NCBI GenBank assembly: GCA_913019965.1
Contig: CAJVZR010000012.1
Span: 1-64,000 of the forward strand
Origin: an uncultured Oleispira sp.
Lineage (GTDB): Bacteria > Pseudomonadota > Gammaproteobacteria > Pseudomonadales > Oceanobacteraceae
Reading direction: 5' to 3'
Length of the DNA: 64,000 nt
Shown here: piece after piece, positions 16,962 through 26,639 of the stretch
Layout: every line of letters starts with the position of its first letter
Numbering within the stretch: the first letter of the stretch is position 1
Translations under genes and position numbers: made by a program
The notes under the pieces: generated by a model
What the model saw: only the letters and a program-made list of their open reading frames with translations
Databases searched by the model: none
What the model was told of the DNA's origin: nothing

Positions 16962-17840
16962 ATGCTTACCGACTTATTTTTTACTTTACGCCCAAAAACC
17001 TTAATTATTGCTTTTGCAGTGATTTTCCTTGGGCAGCTACTAGCCTATTTCGATCTAAGCCGAGCAAATATAACAACATTCGATTTTACTATAGTAGCCG
17101 CGTGCCTTAGCTGCTGCCTATGCTTACAAATTGCAGTCAATCTTGCCAACGACTACTTTGATTTCAAGGCTCATGTGGATGGACCAAATCGATTAGGCCC
17201 TAAACGAGCGCTACAAAGCAATTTAATTTCACCGTCGCAATTAAAAAAAATCATCTTTGGATTTTGCCTATTCGCCATCTTCAGTGGTGGCTATTTAGTT
17301 TACCGAGGCGGCTGGATTTTTGCTTTACTAGGTATTTTATCTTTATTGGGAGTTTATGCTTATAGCGGTGGTAAAAAATCCATAGCATCAACAGGTCTTG
17401 GGGAAGTCGCCGTATTTTTTTATTTTGGTTGGATAGCGGTTATTGGAAGTTATTATTTACAAACAGGCAGTTTCTTTTGGAATCTTTTCATCCCCGCCAG
17501 TGAGATAGGATGTTTGATTGCCGCCGTCATGCTAGTGAATAATATCCGCGATATCACCGGTGATTTTGCAGCAGGAAAAGTAACACTGGCTTGTCGCCTA
17601 GGACCGAGTAATAGCCGCTGGTTATACGCTGTCTTGCTATTACTACCTTTTATTTTATTGCCTTTTAACCCTTACCTACCTTGGCTCAACTCGGTTTTAC
17701 TGCCATTGCATTTAAGTCTAAGTTGGCTAATTAGAAAGCGTACGGGTCGTGAATTGAATACTCAGCTAGGGCAAACATCCCTATTAGTATTGCTTTGGGC
17801 ACTAGGTTATTTTTTCTCTTTTATTCTGTCGCCTTTTTAG
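16962..17840 (+). CDS. menA: UbiA-family prenyltransferase, 1,4-dihydroxy-2-naphthoate octaprenyltransferase type
   Basis: The 292-residue protein has about eight membrane segments. The first Asp-rich motif is NLANDYFDFKAHVDGPNRLGPKRA, the MenA-type NDYxDxxxGxD variant, and the second is VNNIRDITGDFAAGKVTLACRLG. It attaches the isoprenoid tail to DHNA in menaquinone synthesis in the inner membrane. No other men genes are in the window. It converges with the 7TM diguanylate cyclase gene, overlapping it by 20 bp. Confidence 0.88.
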   Translation: MLTDLFFTLRPKTLIIAFAVIFLGQLLAYFDLSRANITTFDFTIVAACLSCCLCLQIAVNLANDYFDFKAHVDGPNRLGPKRALQSNLISPSQLKKIIFGFCLFAIFSGGYLVYRGGWIFALLGILSLLGVYAYSGGKKSIASTGLGEVAVFFYFGWIAVIGSYYLQTGSFFWNLFIPASEIGCLIAAVMLVNNIRDITGDFAAGKVTLACRLGPSNSRWLYAVLLLLPFILLPFNPYLPWLNSVLLPLHLSLSWLIRKRTGRELNTQLGQTSLLVLLWALGYFFSFILSPF

Positions 17841-19761
17841 TACAGACTGACGCTAATAAGACCTTGTTTCGCCCTCCCTCTTTCGCCAAGTACAGCGCAT
17901 CATCCGCTTCTTTCAGCCAGTGATCAACGTTATCCCCTGAACTTGGAGCATCCCCCATAATACCAATGGAGACCGTTAAGGAAAATTTAGTTCCATCCGC
18001 ATCCAATAATTGCTCTGAAATTCTTTGGCGAATCTTTTCAGCTACTTTAAAAGCACCATCGACATCGGTATTCGGTAATACAACGACAAATTCCTCCCCT
18101 CCATAGCGGGCCGTTAAATCAGTCGTTCTATGAATAACCTCCAGTAATACACCAGCGACAACTCTTAATGCTTCATCCCCTACTTGATGCCCATAATCAT
18201 CATTCACAGCCTTAAAATGATCAATATCCAGCATTAGAATCGATAGTTGTTCACGCTCGCGGTAGGCTCGATTAAATTCACGCTGAAAAACCTGATCAAA
18301 AAAGCGTCTATTCCTGACTCCTGTTAGCGCGTCAGTTGTGCTTAATTCAGCTAATTTTTGGTTGGCACTTTCTAACTCATTGGTACGTTCTCGCACTTTG
18401 TTTTCTAACGTATCATTAGCTCGACGTTGAATCTCTAGCGCTTGAGCTTGAGCTTCTCGGGCCTCTCGTTCATGAACCAAAGCTTTCTCCTGCGCTGTTC
18501 GAGCACATCGCTCTTGCTCGAGCGCTTCGGCCTGAGCCGTGCTCGCGACACGCTCTGAATTTAAAGCGGTAATTTGTGCGTCAAAACGCTCACGTTTTTC
18601 CTGATTTAAGCGATCAGCCAAGGCAAAAGATAATAAAATCACTTCTAGCGCTGAACCCAATTGAACAGCATTCTCAGTGAAAGTATTACGCGGAATAATG
18701 TTAAATTTGTTTAACGCTAAAATTGCGCCACCCAATAACATCGATGACCAAGCAATGGTGAAATACCTTGCAGCATTAAAGCCCTGGCTCCAACGTAGTA
18801 TTCCCGTATAAATAACTAAGCTAATGCCAAAAACGGCTAGGCCAATCAGAACTTTAATGAGGATATGATACGGAACAATATTAACCGATAAGGCAATCGC
18901 TCCTGATAGAATAATCACCATACTGAATAAGCGAATTAATATTTTATGCCCATCTCCTAATGCTAAGAAGTTCTTAGTGAAAATACAGGTAAAAAAGACA
19001 ACGCCGGATAACATAACGATGATTGCGCTGTCATTCCAGCTGGTTGCGGTTGGCCAAACGTACTGAAAACTTAACCCCTGCAAGCTCGCAAGAAAGCCCG
19101 CCATAGACGCGACATAAAATACATAATATAAATAATTCTCTTCTCGAACGGATAAGAAAACAAACAAGTTGTATAACACCATGATGAACATAATGCCGTA
19201 ATACAGACCTAACCCCATTAAACGCGATTGATCTTGAATAAAGAATTCTCGCTCTGGCCAAATAGTCATTGGTATTTGCATTGCGCTTGAAGTTTCAATA
19301 CGCAACAACCAGATTTGCTCCTGATTTCCTGCAACATCAAGAGGAACAACGAAGTGTCTATGCTGAACTTGGCGTAATGTAAAAGGAATTTTATCCCCAA
19401 GCTGATGCAAGGTAATCAAGTTAGCATCAGCATCATAGATATACATTCGAACATCATCTAAAACGGGGTAAGCGATTTCTAGTAAATGTGAGATATCTTG
19501 AGCTGTTGAGTTTGTTACTTTGAATCTTAGCCAATAAGCAAAGCTGGTATAACCAAAAGAAAGGGTTTCTTTATTATGAACATTCCACTCTTGATCAGCA
19601 GACATTAATTGCTCAGGGGTAAACTCTCCAAGCTCATCGACAGCAAATTCCACATGATCATTTAAAGAATAGCCACTTTCTAAATTACTCACTTCCACAG
19701 CTTCCAAAGCAGAAGCTGATGTCATAATTAATGCCAAGCAAAGCGCGATAAAATACTGCAA
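17821..19761 (-). CDS. Diguanylate cyclase with 7TM-DISM sensor
   Basis: The 646-residue protein has a signal peptide and an extracytoplasmic 7TMR-DISMED2 beta-domain (about residues 25-170, with FGYTSFAYWLRFKVTN). Seven membrane helices follow (about 180-380), then a long coiled coil with imperfect Ala/Glu/Gln/Arg repeats (about 385-470) and a GGDEF domain. The active motif is GGEEF in RYGGEEFVVVLPN, with an RTTD I-site five residues upstream. It should make c-di-GMP in response to an unknown external ligand. The gene is divergent from the redox cluster that starts at 20025, so a shared regulatory region is possible. Confidence 0.93.
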   Translation of the reverse strand: MQYFIALCLALIMTSASALEAVEVSNLESGYSLNDHVEFAVDELGEFTPEQLMSADQEWNVHNKETLSFGYTSFAYWLRFKVTNSTAQDISHLLEIAYPVLDDVRMYIYDADANLITLHQLGDKIPFTLRQVQHRHFVVPLDVAGNQEQIWLLRIETSSAMQIPMTIWPEREFFIQDQSRLMGLGLYYGIMFIMVLYNLFVFLSVREENYLYYVFYVASMAGFLASLQGLSFQYVWPTATSWNDSAIIVMLSGVVFFTCIFTKNFLALGDGHKILIRLFSMVIILSGAIALSVNIVPYHILIKVLIGLAVFGISLVIYTGILRWSQGFNAARYFTIAWSSMLLGGAILALNKFNIIPRNTFTENAVQLGSALEVILLSFALADRLNQEKRERFDAQITALNSERVASTAQAEALEQERCARTAQEKALVHEREAREAQAQALEIQRRANDTLENKVRERTNELESANQKLAELSTTDALTGVRNRRFFDQVFQREFNRAYREREQLSILMLDIDHFKAVNDDYGHQVGDEALRVVAGVLLEVIHRTTDLTARYGGEEFVVVLPNTDVDGAFKVAEKIRQRISEQLLDADGTKFSLTVSIGIMGDAPSSGDNVDHWLKEADDALYLAKEGGRNKVLLASVCTKKATE

Positions 19762-20024
19762 GGATTTACTACCTAGTCAATCTGATAATACCCTTAAGTA
19801 TAGACAGGTTTTTTATAATAAAAGAAAAGATAAGACTCTTTAAACATAAGCCTTAAGTACCACATAAATTAACCTTATTTGCTGGACGTTAGTACTTAAA
19901 TTTTTATTGTTACACTTCATCACACATTCACAACATTTCATCATGTCTTAACGTGACCAATTTAGCATTCATGAGCCAAACTATGAGGTACCTTATAACT
20001 CTAAAATTCAGTCAGGTACTCCCA

Positions 20025-22403
20025 ATGAACACTTTTCGCTTATTAGCAATAATATGCTTCCTGTCAGCCTTAGCTGGTTGCCAACAGGAATATGGCGGTG
20101 ATGTCGGTGGTGCATCCGTACCAGTCAATCTCGATTTTGGTAATTATAATGCCGAAGGTGCCCGTCTTTATGGCGAGCAATGTGCTGGCTGTCACGGTGT
20201 TGAAGGGACGGGGACGGAAATTGGTACTCCGTTAGTCGCCTGTGCAACCTGCTCGAGTATTTCGGCACTGGCTGAAGAAATTGCCATAACCATGCCGATT
20301 GGGAAAAATGCAGAGGTCACCGACTGTGATGGCGCGTGTGCAACGAATGTATCTGAATATATCATGTACGCTTTTAATGGCCTCTCTCTCTACCAAGCAA
20401 CCACTAGTCTTGGTGGTGTATCTGCCCTTCCTCTAACGGATACCCTACGAAATGCTACCGTTCAGCTTGCAGGTCGATTACCAACCGATGCTGAAATAAC
20501 CCAAGTAACCAATGAGGGCGAAGCGGGATTTAGTACGGTAATGGCCAGAGTGATGAACGAAGATGAATTCTATGTTCGTTTAAGCGAGATTTTTAACGAT
20601 GTATTTCTTACCGATAAATACTTAAGAGTGAATCAATTCAACGGGGCATTAAACCTGTTAGATGGTGATGATTACCCCAACAGAACCTGGTACGACGCAG
20701 CCTACCCAAGTCTTGATCGTGAAATTGCAGAAAATATTCCGCAAGATGATATCAATGATGATAACCGCGGCTGTGCCAACGTTTATGCTAACGATGCGGT
20801 AGCCCGTGAAGGATTAGAATTAATTAACTACATAGTTCGTAATAATCGCCCTATTACTGAACTAGTAACGGCTGATTACACCATGGTGAACTGGTACAGC
20901 CAAAAAGTGTATGACGCTGAATTGATTAACCCTGAAGATAGCTTTAGAGAGTTGCCTGAAGGTGGGAATCCTTGCTTAGCTTATTCATCTTATTATAGCG
21001 ATGCGACCTTAACTCACGACCAATATGATTTTAAACCAGCTCGAATTACCCGCAGCTTAGAATACACAACAGGTGTTCCTCATTCTGGTATTTTGACTTC
21101 TGCCATGTTCTTAAATCGTTTCCCAACGACGAATACCAATCGCAACCGTCATCGCTCTTACATGGTATACGATATGTTCTTAGATACCGATATCCTTGAG
21201 ATTGAAGGCTCTCGCCCAGAAGATGCTATCGATACCAGCAGTGCGAATCCAACACTCGATAACCCAGCGTGCTACACCTGTCATACCGTAATGGATCCCG
21301 TAGCCTCAGCTTTCCAGCATTGGAATGGTCAAGGTCGTCGCATTCCTAGTACTCTAGATGCGAGCTCATGGAGTTCTAACGGGATTGAATCTGCGGGTAT
21401 TGCCGGTAAAAAGCTTCCTACCTCGGGTGGTACTAGCCAATTTGAAAATATGCTGCAGTGGTTAGGCCAAGAAATTGCACAAGACCCACGTTACATGCGA
21501 GCGATTACTCGTCATCTATATAAAGGCATCATTGGCCAAGACCTACTTAATGCTCCTGGTGATAATGCCGATCCTGATGTAGTAACAGCCTACAACGCAC
21601 AGCGTGGAATACTTTCAAATATTGGCCAAGCGATGGTCGCCGATAATTGGAATGTTAAAACCGCCGTTACAGGACTTTTATTAAGCCCTTATTATCGTGC
21701 GAATACCGTTGATACCAACAAAGTTGTTGAAGCATCACACATCGGCTCGACTCGTTTATTAAGCCCAGAAATGTTGCAACGCAAACTCACAGCAACCTTA
21801 GGTTTTGATTGGTATGAATTACGAGCCAACGATCAAGATAACCGTATTATGTTCGGTGGCATTGACTCTGATTCGGTCACCGATCGAATTAACGAACCTA
21901 GCGGTCTTATGGTGGCAATGCAAGAACGTATGGCTGTTGAGATGGCTTGCCGTGCAACCGCTTATGATTTTACTAAAACTCGAACCCCTACTTTAAATGA
22001 ACGTCGTCTGTTCAAACATGTCAGCCCAGACATCCAACCTGAAGATGCGGATGGTTTTGAATTGACGTCGAATGTAGAAGCTATCAAGAAAAATATTCAA
22101 TACCTTCATAGCACTTTGCTTAGCGAAAACTTGCCCTTAAACCATGCTGAAATTGAAGCAACTTATCAGCTTTTCTTTTCTACGTGGAAGCTAGGTCAAA
22201 CCATGCTTAGTAATCCTGATGATTATGATCCTGAGCCTTCGACTTATCTTGAATATACCTGTCGGGCTCGTTGGGACAGAGAGAATAATGACCAAGGGTT
22301 AGACAGTGAATTACGCATCGACCGTGATGAGAATTATGTCATCCGCTCGTGGATGTCTGTAATCACCTACCTACTTTCTGACTACCGTTATATTTACGAA
22401 TAA
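20025..22403 (+). CDS. Cytochrome c lipoprotein of the DUF1592/DUF1588-like type
   Basis: The ATG at 20025 gives a classical lipoprotein signal (lipobox LAGC, lipidated Cys19); a GTG at 19953 would place this signal inside the protein, so I reject it. The mature protein of about 770 residues has a class I cytochrome motif CAGCH near residue 53. A second motif, CYTCHTVMDPV, lies near residue 416 within a segment (GILTSAMFLNRFPTTNTNR before it) resembling DUF1588 of planctomycete-type cytochromes. Its partner is the DUF1501 gene 10 bp downstream. It probably acts at the outer or inner membrane in the periplasm; the substrate is unknown. Confidence 0.75.
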   Translation: MNTFRLLAIICFLSALAGCQQEYGGDVGGASVPVNLDFGNYNAEGARLYGEQCAGCHGVEGTGTEIGTPLVACATCSSISALAEEIAITMPIGKNAEVTDCDGACATNVSEYIMYAFNGLSLYQATTSLGGVSALPLTDTLRNATVQLAGRLPTDAEITQVTNEGEAGFSTVMARVMNEDEFYVRLSEIFNDVFLTDKYLRVNQFNGALNLLDGDDYPNRTWYDAAYPSLDREIAENIPQDDINDDNRGCANVYANDAVAREGLELINYIVRNNRPITELVTADYTMVNWYSQKVYDAELINPEDSFRELPEGGNPCLAYSSYYSDATLTHDQYDFKPARITRSLEYTTGVPHSGILTSAMFLNRFPTTNTNRNRHRSYMVYDMFLDTDILEIEGSRPEDAIDTSSANPTLDNPACYTCHTVMDPVASAFQHWNGQGRRIPSTLDASSWSSNGIESAGIAGKKLPTSGGTSQFENMLQWLGQEIAQDPRYMRAITRHLYKGIIGQDLLNAPGDNADPDVVTAYNAQRGILSNIGQAMVADNWNVKTAVTGLLLSPYYRANTVDTNKVVEASHIGSTRLLSPEMLQRKLTATLGFDWYELRANDQDNRIMFGGIDSDSVTDRINEPSGLMVAMQERMAVEMACRATAYDFTKTRTPTLNERRLFKHVSPDIQPEDADGFELTSNVEAIKKNIQYLHSTLLSENLPLNHAEIEATYQLFFSTWKLGQTMLSNPDDYDPEPSTYLEYTCRARWDRENNDQGLDSELRIDRDENYVIRSWMSVITYLLSDYRYIYE

Positions 22404-22413
22404 GGAGACTGCC

Positions 22414-23769
22414 ATGAAACGTCGTGACTTTATACAATTGCTTGCAGCGACTGGTATGACTGCCAGCCTACCTTTAACGGCTTCAAAAGCACATGCTGCC
22501 GCTCCTGATCACTTTTTAGTGATGGTTAATGCTGGCGGAGGCTGGGACCCTACTTCACTTTGTGATCCCAAAGGCAATTTAGGACAATATTTATCTGAAC
22601 GTCCCGATGCCCGTAATGGAGGGTCAATCAACTCTGTCGCTATTAATACTGAAACAAAAAGAAATCCTGTTTCAGGAATGCTTTGGAGTGATACTCCTAG
22701 AATTAATAATAATGACGCTACAACGGCCCGAGTTGATAACCAGTATCAAAACTTTTTTACTGCCTATCACGATAAACTGACCGTGATTAACGGTGTCGAT
22801 AATGGCACCAACAACCATAATACCGGTAACCGAGCAACGTGGAGTGGCAGCTTAGAAATGGGTTACCCTAGTTTGGCCGCATTATTTGCTGCCAGCAAAA
22901 ACCCAAGCTTACCGATGGCCTACATTAGCAATGGCGGCTACGACTTTACCGCATCACTTGTTTCTCGTGCTCGTGCAAGCAGTGCGGGTTTTATCGATCG
23001 CTTAGCGGATCCAAATAGTGAGCGTTATCATTATCGTAATTCCGATCAAAGTACCGATGTCTACTCTCAAATCAAACAGGCTCAAGCTGAGCGTATAGCG
23101 AGACAACAAGGAGGTGAAGCGTTACCTCTACGCCGCCAACAGTTGAACCAGCTTTTCACCGTTCGCCAAGCAGATAATGATCTTGCCAAACTCAGTGAAG
23201 AAAAAACTTTAATTGAGGCTGTTGTCCCAACCAATGATCACATGAATAATCGCGATCAAGGCTTCAAACGCCAGGCTTCATTAGTCGCAGCAGCCTTTAA
23301 AGCAGGCATTGCGGCCAGTGCTAATATCAGTACCGGTGGCTTTGATACCCACGGTAATCATGATAATAGCCAATATCAATCGTTAGGGGATTTATTAGAA
23401 GGCGTTGCTTACTTACAAGAAGCGCTAGAAGCGGCTGGTATTGCGGATAAAACAACGGTCGTAATCGGCAGTGATTTTGGTCGCACACCCTATTACAATT
23501 CTGGTAACGGTAAAGATCATTGGCCTGTCACCAGTGTGATGGTAATGCATCCAACGGGCAGTGGAAAAGGCGGAAAGGTATTTGGGGCGTCAAACGAAAA
23601 GTTCCGTGCACAAACGCTAAACCGCTCTACTGGACAGCCTGATGCAAATGGTCAATTATTAACTCCGGCACATGTTAATTTAGCATTGCGAAAAGAGCTG
23701 GGAATTGATTCAAATACAATAGCGGTACGCTTCCCATTATTAGTAGACGATTTCGATATCTTCTCATAA
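22414..23769 (+). CDS. Tat-exported DUF1501 family protein
   Basis: The 451-residue protein begins MKRRDFIQLLAATGMTAS, a twin-arginine signal ending near AHA. The mature domain belongs to DUF1501, an alkaline-phosphatase-superfamily-like fold. Recognisable pieces are NISTGGFDTHGNHDN, VIGSDFGRTPYYNSGNGKDHWP and the C-terminal LRKELGI. Metal-binding Asp/His residues typical of the superfamily are visible in these motifs. Function is undefined, but DUF1501 proteins are regularly encoded beside DUF1592/1588-type or DUF1800 cytochrome-like proteins, as here. It has an AAGGAG ribosome binding site. Confidence 0.85.
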   Translation: MKRRDFIQLLAATGMTASLPLTASKAHAAAPDHFLVMVNAGGGWDPTSLCDPKGNLGQYLSERPDARNGGSINSVAINTETKRNPVSGMLWSDTPRINNNDATTARVDNQYQNFFTAYHDKLTVINGVDNGTNNHNTGNRATWSGSLEMGYPSLAALFAASKNPSLPMAYISNGGYDFTASLVSRARASSAGFIDRLADPNSERYHYRNSDQSTDVYSQIKQAQAERIARQQGGEALPLRRQQLNQLFTVRQADNDLAKLSEEKTLIEAVVPTNDHMNNRDQGFKRQASLVAAAFKAGIAASANISTGGFDTHGNHDNSQYQSLGDLLEGVAYLQEALEAAGIADKTTVVIGSDFGRTPYYNSGNGKDHWPVTSVMVMHPTGSGKGGKVFGASNEKFRAQTLNRSTGQPDANGQLLTPAHVNLALRKELGIDSNTIAVRFPLLVDDFDIFS

Positions 23770-23782
23770 GGACATAGTTAGA

Positions 23783-24295
23783 ATGATAAGCAAATTACTA
23801 AAACCTTTAGCCATTGCGGGTTCTCTCGCTCTGGCTCTAAATACGAGTAGCGCTCTTGCTATCAGTGTGGGAGATACGGCACCCAATTTTAAATTGCCAC
23901 GCTTAGAAAGAAGTGGTGATATCCAACTTAAATCGTATCGAGGTAAAGTAGTTTATGTTGATTTTTGGGCATCATGGTGCGGCCCTTGCCGCCTATCTCT
24001 GCCTGAATTAAATAAACTACGAAAGCAGTATAGAAAGAAAGGCTTCGAAGTTATTGCAATTAACTTAGACGAAGAAAAAGAGGACGCCATGGAGTTCTTG
24101 AAAGAATTTCCCGTCGCTTATCCAACGGCTCGTGATGTCGAGGGTACTACCCCGGACAAATATGGTTTGCAAGGTATGCCAACAGCGTATTTAATCGATA
24201 GAAAAGGGAAAGTAAGCTTAGTTCATGAAGGTTTTAAAAAGACTGATAGTAAAGAGCTTAAGCATAAAATCGCTGCCCTATTGAAGAAAAAATAA
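23783..24295 (+). CDS. TlpA-like periplasmic thioredoxin
   Basis: The 170-residue protein has a signal peptide (cleavage near SALA) and a thioredoxin fold with FWASWCGPCR (Cys66, Cys69) and the cis-proline loop GLQGMPTAYLID. It is of the TlpA/ResA type used to reduce apocytochrome or other exported thiols. In this cluster, candidate clients are the CXXCH cytochrome upstream and the CGC-tailed DUF4266 lipoprotein downstream. It follows the DUF1501 gene by 13 bp. Confidence 0.92.
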   Translation: MISKLLKPLAIAGSLALALNTSSALAISVGDTAPNFKLPRLERSGDIQLKSYRGKVVYVDFWASWCGPCRLSLPELNKLRKQYRKKGFEVIAINLDEEKEDAMEFLKEFPVAYPTARDVEGTTPDKYGLQGMPTAYLIDRKGKVSLVHEGFKKTDSKELKHKIAALLKKK

Positions 24296-24316
24296 TAACG
24301 AGAACCTACTTACATT

Positions 24317-24532
24317 ATGCGTAACATCATTCTGCTTTCGATTATTTCAAGCTGTATGGTTGCTTCAGGTTGCACGACAGTGAAACCTTGGCAGCGAGGT
24401 TATCTTTCAAAAGATGTAATGACCTCATCAACAGATCCATTAGGCAGCTCTCTCGATAATCACATATATTTCAGTAAAGAAGGTTCTTCCGGTGGTGGTC
24501 AAGCCGCTGGTGGCGGCTGTGGCTGTAACTGA
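24317..24532 (+). CDS. DUF4266 lipoprotein with C-terminal CGC tail
   Basis: The 71-residue protein has a lipobox VASGC (lipidated Cys near residue 19). The family core VKPWQRGYLSKDVM follows, then LGSSLDNHIYFSKEGSSG. It ends in a Gly-rich tail GGGCGCN. Both the HIYFSKE and the CGCN ends are typical of DUF4266. After processing it is a lipid-anchored peptide of about 50 residues with two closely spaced cysteines, well suited to metal or cofactor attachment; this is inference. It sits between TlpA and DUF3570 genes, the usual family neighbours together with ApbE. Confidence 0.88.
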   Translation: MRNIILLSIISSCMVASGCTTVKPWQRGYLSKDVMTSSTDPLGSSLDNHIYFSKEGSSGGGQAAGGGCGCN

Positions 24533-24546
24533 AAAGGAATTCAAAC

Positions 24547-25707
24547 ATGAAAAAGTTATCAGCCTTTAGCGCATTGTCTGCGGCCGCTTTGGCGATTCCA
24601 ACCCAAGCAGAAGTCGCACCGACGGACACAAGTTTTAGTTATCGCTATACTAGTTATCAGGAAGCGGATGCGCCAAGAGAACGCACCTTTACTAATGAAA
24701 CCGGTCGCTATCAAATCGATGTTCAGCAATTTGGCTATCGCACACCTATTGGCGAATCTTGGTATATTGCTAGCGAATTACAGTTTGAAACAATGAGTGG
24801 TGCGTCCCCGACCCAAACGTATAAAAACAACGAAGGCCAAAGTACTCTTCTCATGAGTGGTGCCAGTATCGAAGAACAAAGAACCGATATTAAAATTGCA
24901 CCGAAGAAATATTTAGATCATGGAACTGTAGGTGGCTTATTTGCACTGTCTACCGAAAATGATTACCAATCGGTAGCTTTGGGAATCGATGGCACATTAG
25001 ATATATTTGCTAAACATACCACCTTGATTGGCTCGCTTTCCGTTTCTAATGACGAGCTATCCCCTACGGATCCTGATTTATCGACTTCCCGTACTGAAGC
25101 CGATGGACGAAAAAAACGCAGTTTCTCTATTTATGAGGGTATCAACCAAGTTCTGGATAAATACAGTACCCTGCAAGTCGGAATTGGTTTTACCCAGTTA
25201 AGTGGTTATCTATCAGATCCTTACAAGTTTGAAGATAGACGCCCTGATAGCCGCGATCAAATAACACTGTCGGCTCAACATAAGCAATTTGCCAACGTAT
25301 TAGATGGGGCCGCTCTTCATTCAAGTTATCGTTATTATTATGATGATTGGGGCATATCTTCTCATACGATTGATATGAAATGGGCGCAGCAGATTAATCT
25401 CGGTCGCTATCGTTTTATCGCCACGCCTTTAGTTCGTTATTATACTCAAACCGAGGCTGACTTTTATTCACTAGAGCAAAATCCGGCCGATGATCAGCTT
25501 AATAGTAGTGATTATCGTCTCTCCAGCTACGGCGCTTTTACCTTTGGTTTTAATAGTGAATTAAAACTTGAGAATTGGGCATTTCATTTTGACTGGCAGC
25601 AATATACCAGTCGAGAAAGCTTAGCTCTATTTGGTGCCAGTGATGATGAAGCCCCGGCATTAGTGAATTTTTCAACCTTTACCGCTGGTATCGATTACAA
25701 ATTCTAG
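24547..25707 (+). CDS. DUF3570 outer-membrane beta-barrel protein
   Basis: The 386-residue protein has a signal peptide (cleavage after TQA). The mature part is rich in alternating aromatic strands (FSYRYTSYQE, HSSYRYYYDDWGISSHTIDM) and ends FSTFTAGIDYKF with a terminal Phe, as outer-membrane barrels do. The family signature SYRYYYDDWGI is visible. DUF3570 genes usually follow DUF4266 genes. The barrel may export or anchor the small lipoprotein or a cofactor; no function is proven. It is 15 bp from the DUF4266 gene. Confidence 0.88.
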   Translation: MKKLSAFSALSAAALAIPTQAEVAPTDTSFSYRYTSYQEADAPRERTFTNETGRYQIDVQQFGYRTPIGESWYIASELQFETMSGASPTQTYKNNEGQSTLLMSGASIEEQRTDIKIAPKKYLDHGTVGGLFALSTENDYQSVALGIDGTLDIFAKHTTLIGSLSVSNDELSPTDPDLSTSRTEADGRKKRSFSIYEGINQVLDKYSTLQVGIGFTQLSGYLSDPYKFEDRRPDSRDQITLSAQHKQFANVLDGAALHSSYRYYYDDWGISSHTIDMKWAQQINLGRYRFIATPLVRYYTQTEADFYSLEQNPADDQLNSSDYRLSSYGAFTFGFNSELKLENWAFHFDWQQYTSRESLALFGASDDEAPALVNFSTFTAGIDYKF

Positions 25708-25720
25708 TTAGTCTTGCACT

Positions 25721-26605
25721 ATGAATTTTCACCAGCATAATTTCACCGCGATGGCATCACCTTGCAAGTTTTTCTTGCAAGGTGATAGCGCCCTACTGCA
25801 ACAAGCCTGCCTTAAAGCCCAAGCTGAAGTTCAGCGAATCGAGCAAAAATTTAGCCGTTATCGCGAAATCAGTTTATTACAAACCATCAATAATAATGCG
25901 GGGATTAAAGCAACCCCTATCGACGCAGAAACGGCGGCATTACTTAACTATGCCGATCTTTGCTACCAGCAAAGTGAAGGCTTATTTGATATCACCTCGG
26001 GCATTCTGCGAAAAGTTTGGAATTTCAAATCTAAAACATCCCCCAATAAAACAGATATTCAAGCATTATTACCGCTCATAGACTGGCCATCGATTCACTG
26101 GGATCAAAACGAAGTGTTTTTGCCCAAGAAAAGTATGGAAATAGATTTTGGCGGTTTTGGCAAAGAGTATGCTGCCGACAAAGCCGCTGAAATATTTCAA
26201 TCGATGGGAATTCATCACGGCCTAGTAGATCTCGGTGGAGATATTCGAATTATCGGTGATAAAGTCGATGAGTCTGGCTGGGATATTGGTATACGAGATC
26301 CTAAACAGCCCCAACAAGCCATTTCTCAAATAACCTTGCATAATGGTGCCATGGCGACCAGCGGCAACTATGAACGCTTTATGAAGGTTAATGATCAACA
26401 TTATTGCCATATACTGAAAGCGAAAACTGGCTGGCCAGTTAACCATTGGGCTTCGGTTACCATTCTCGCCCCGCAATGTTTAGTTGCCGGTAGTCTTGCG
26501 ACTTTGACGATGCTTGCGGAGCAAGCCGGATTATCTTGGCTAAAGGAACAAGACGTTCCCTTCTTATTGATTAATGTTAATGGTAACCAGCACTCCAGTT
26601 TTTAA
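25721..26605 (+). CDS. ApbE-family FAD:protein FMN transferase, no signal peptide
   Basis: The 294-residue protein has the ApbE core: AMASPCKFFLQ near the N-terminus, FSRYREISLLQTINN, GLFDITSGIL, MEIDFGGFGKEYAADKAAE, HGLVDLGGDIRIIG and ATSGNYERF. ApbE moves FMN from FAD onto Thr/Ser of target proteins outside the cytoplasm. This copy starts directly at the fold with no signal peptide or lipobox, unlike typical periplasmic ApbE. No protein with an obvious flavinylation motif (S/T-G-A-[ST]-like) stands out next to it. It is the last gene of the redox cluster. Confidence 0.9.
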   Translation: MNFHQHNFTAMASPCKFFLQGDSALLQQACLKAQAEVQRIEQKFSRYREISLLQTINNNAGIKATPIDAETAALLNYADLCYQQSEGLFDITSGILRKVWNFKSKTSPNKTDIQALLPLIDWPSIHWDQNEVFLPKKSMEIDFGGFGKEYAADKAAEIFQSMGIHHGLVDLGGDIRIIGDKVDESGWDIGIRDPKQPQQAISQITLHNGAMATSGNYERFMKVNDQHYCHILKAKTGWPVNHWASVTILAPQCLVAGSLATLTMLAEQAGLSWLKEQDVPFLLINVNGNQHSSF

Positions 26606-26639
26606 TACTCAAGTCTCTAGCACTCGAGTTTCTAATACT

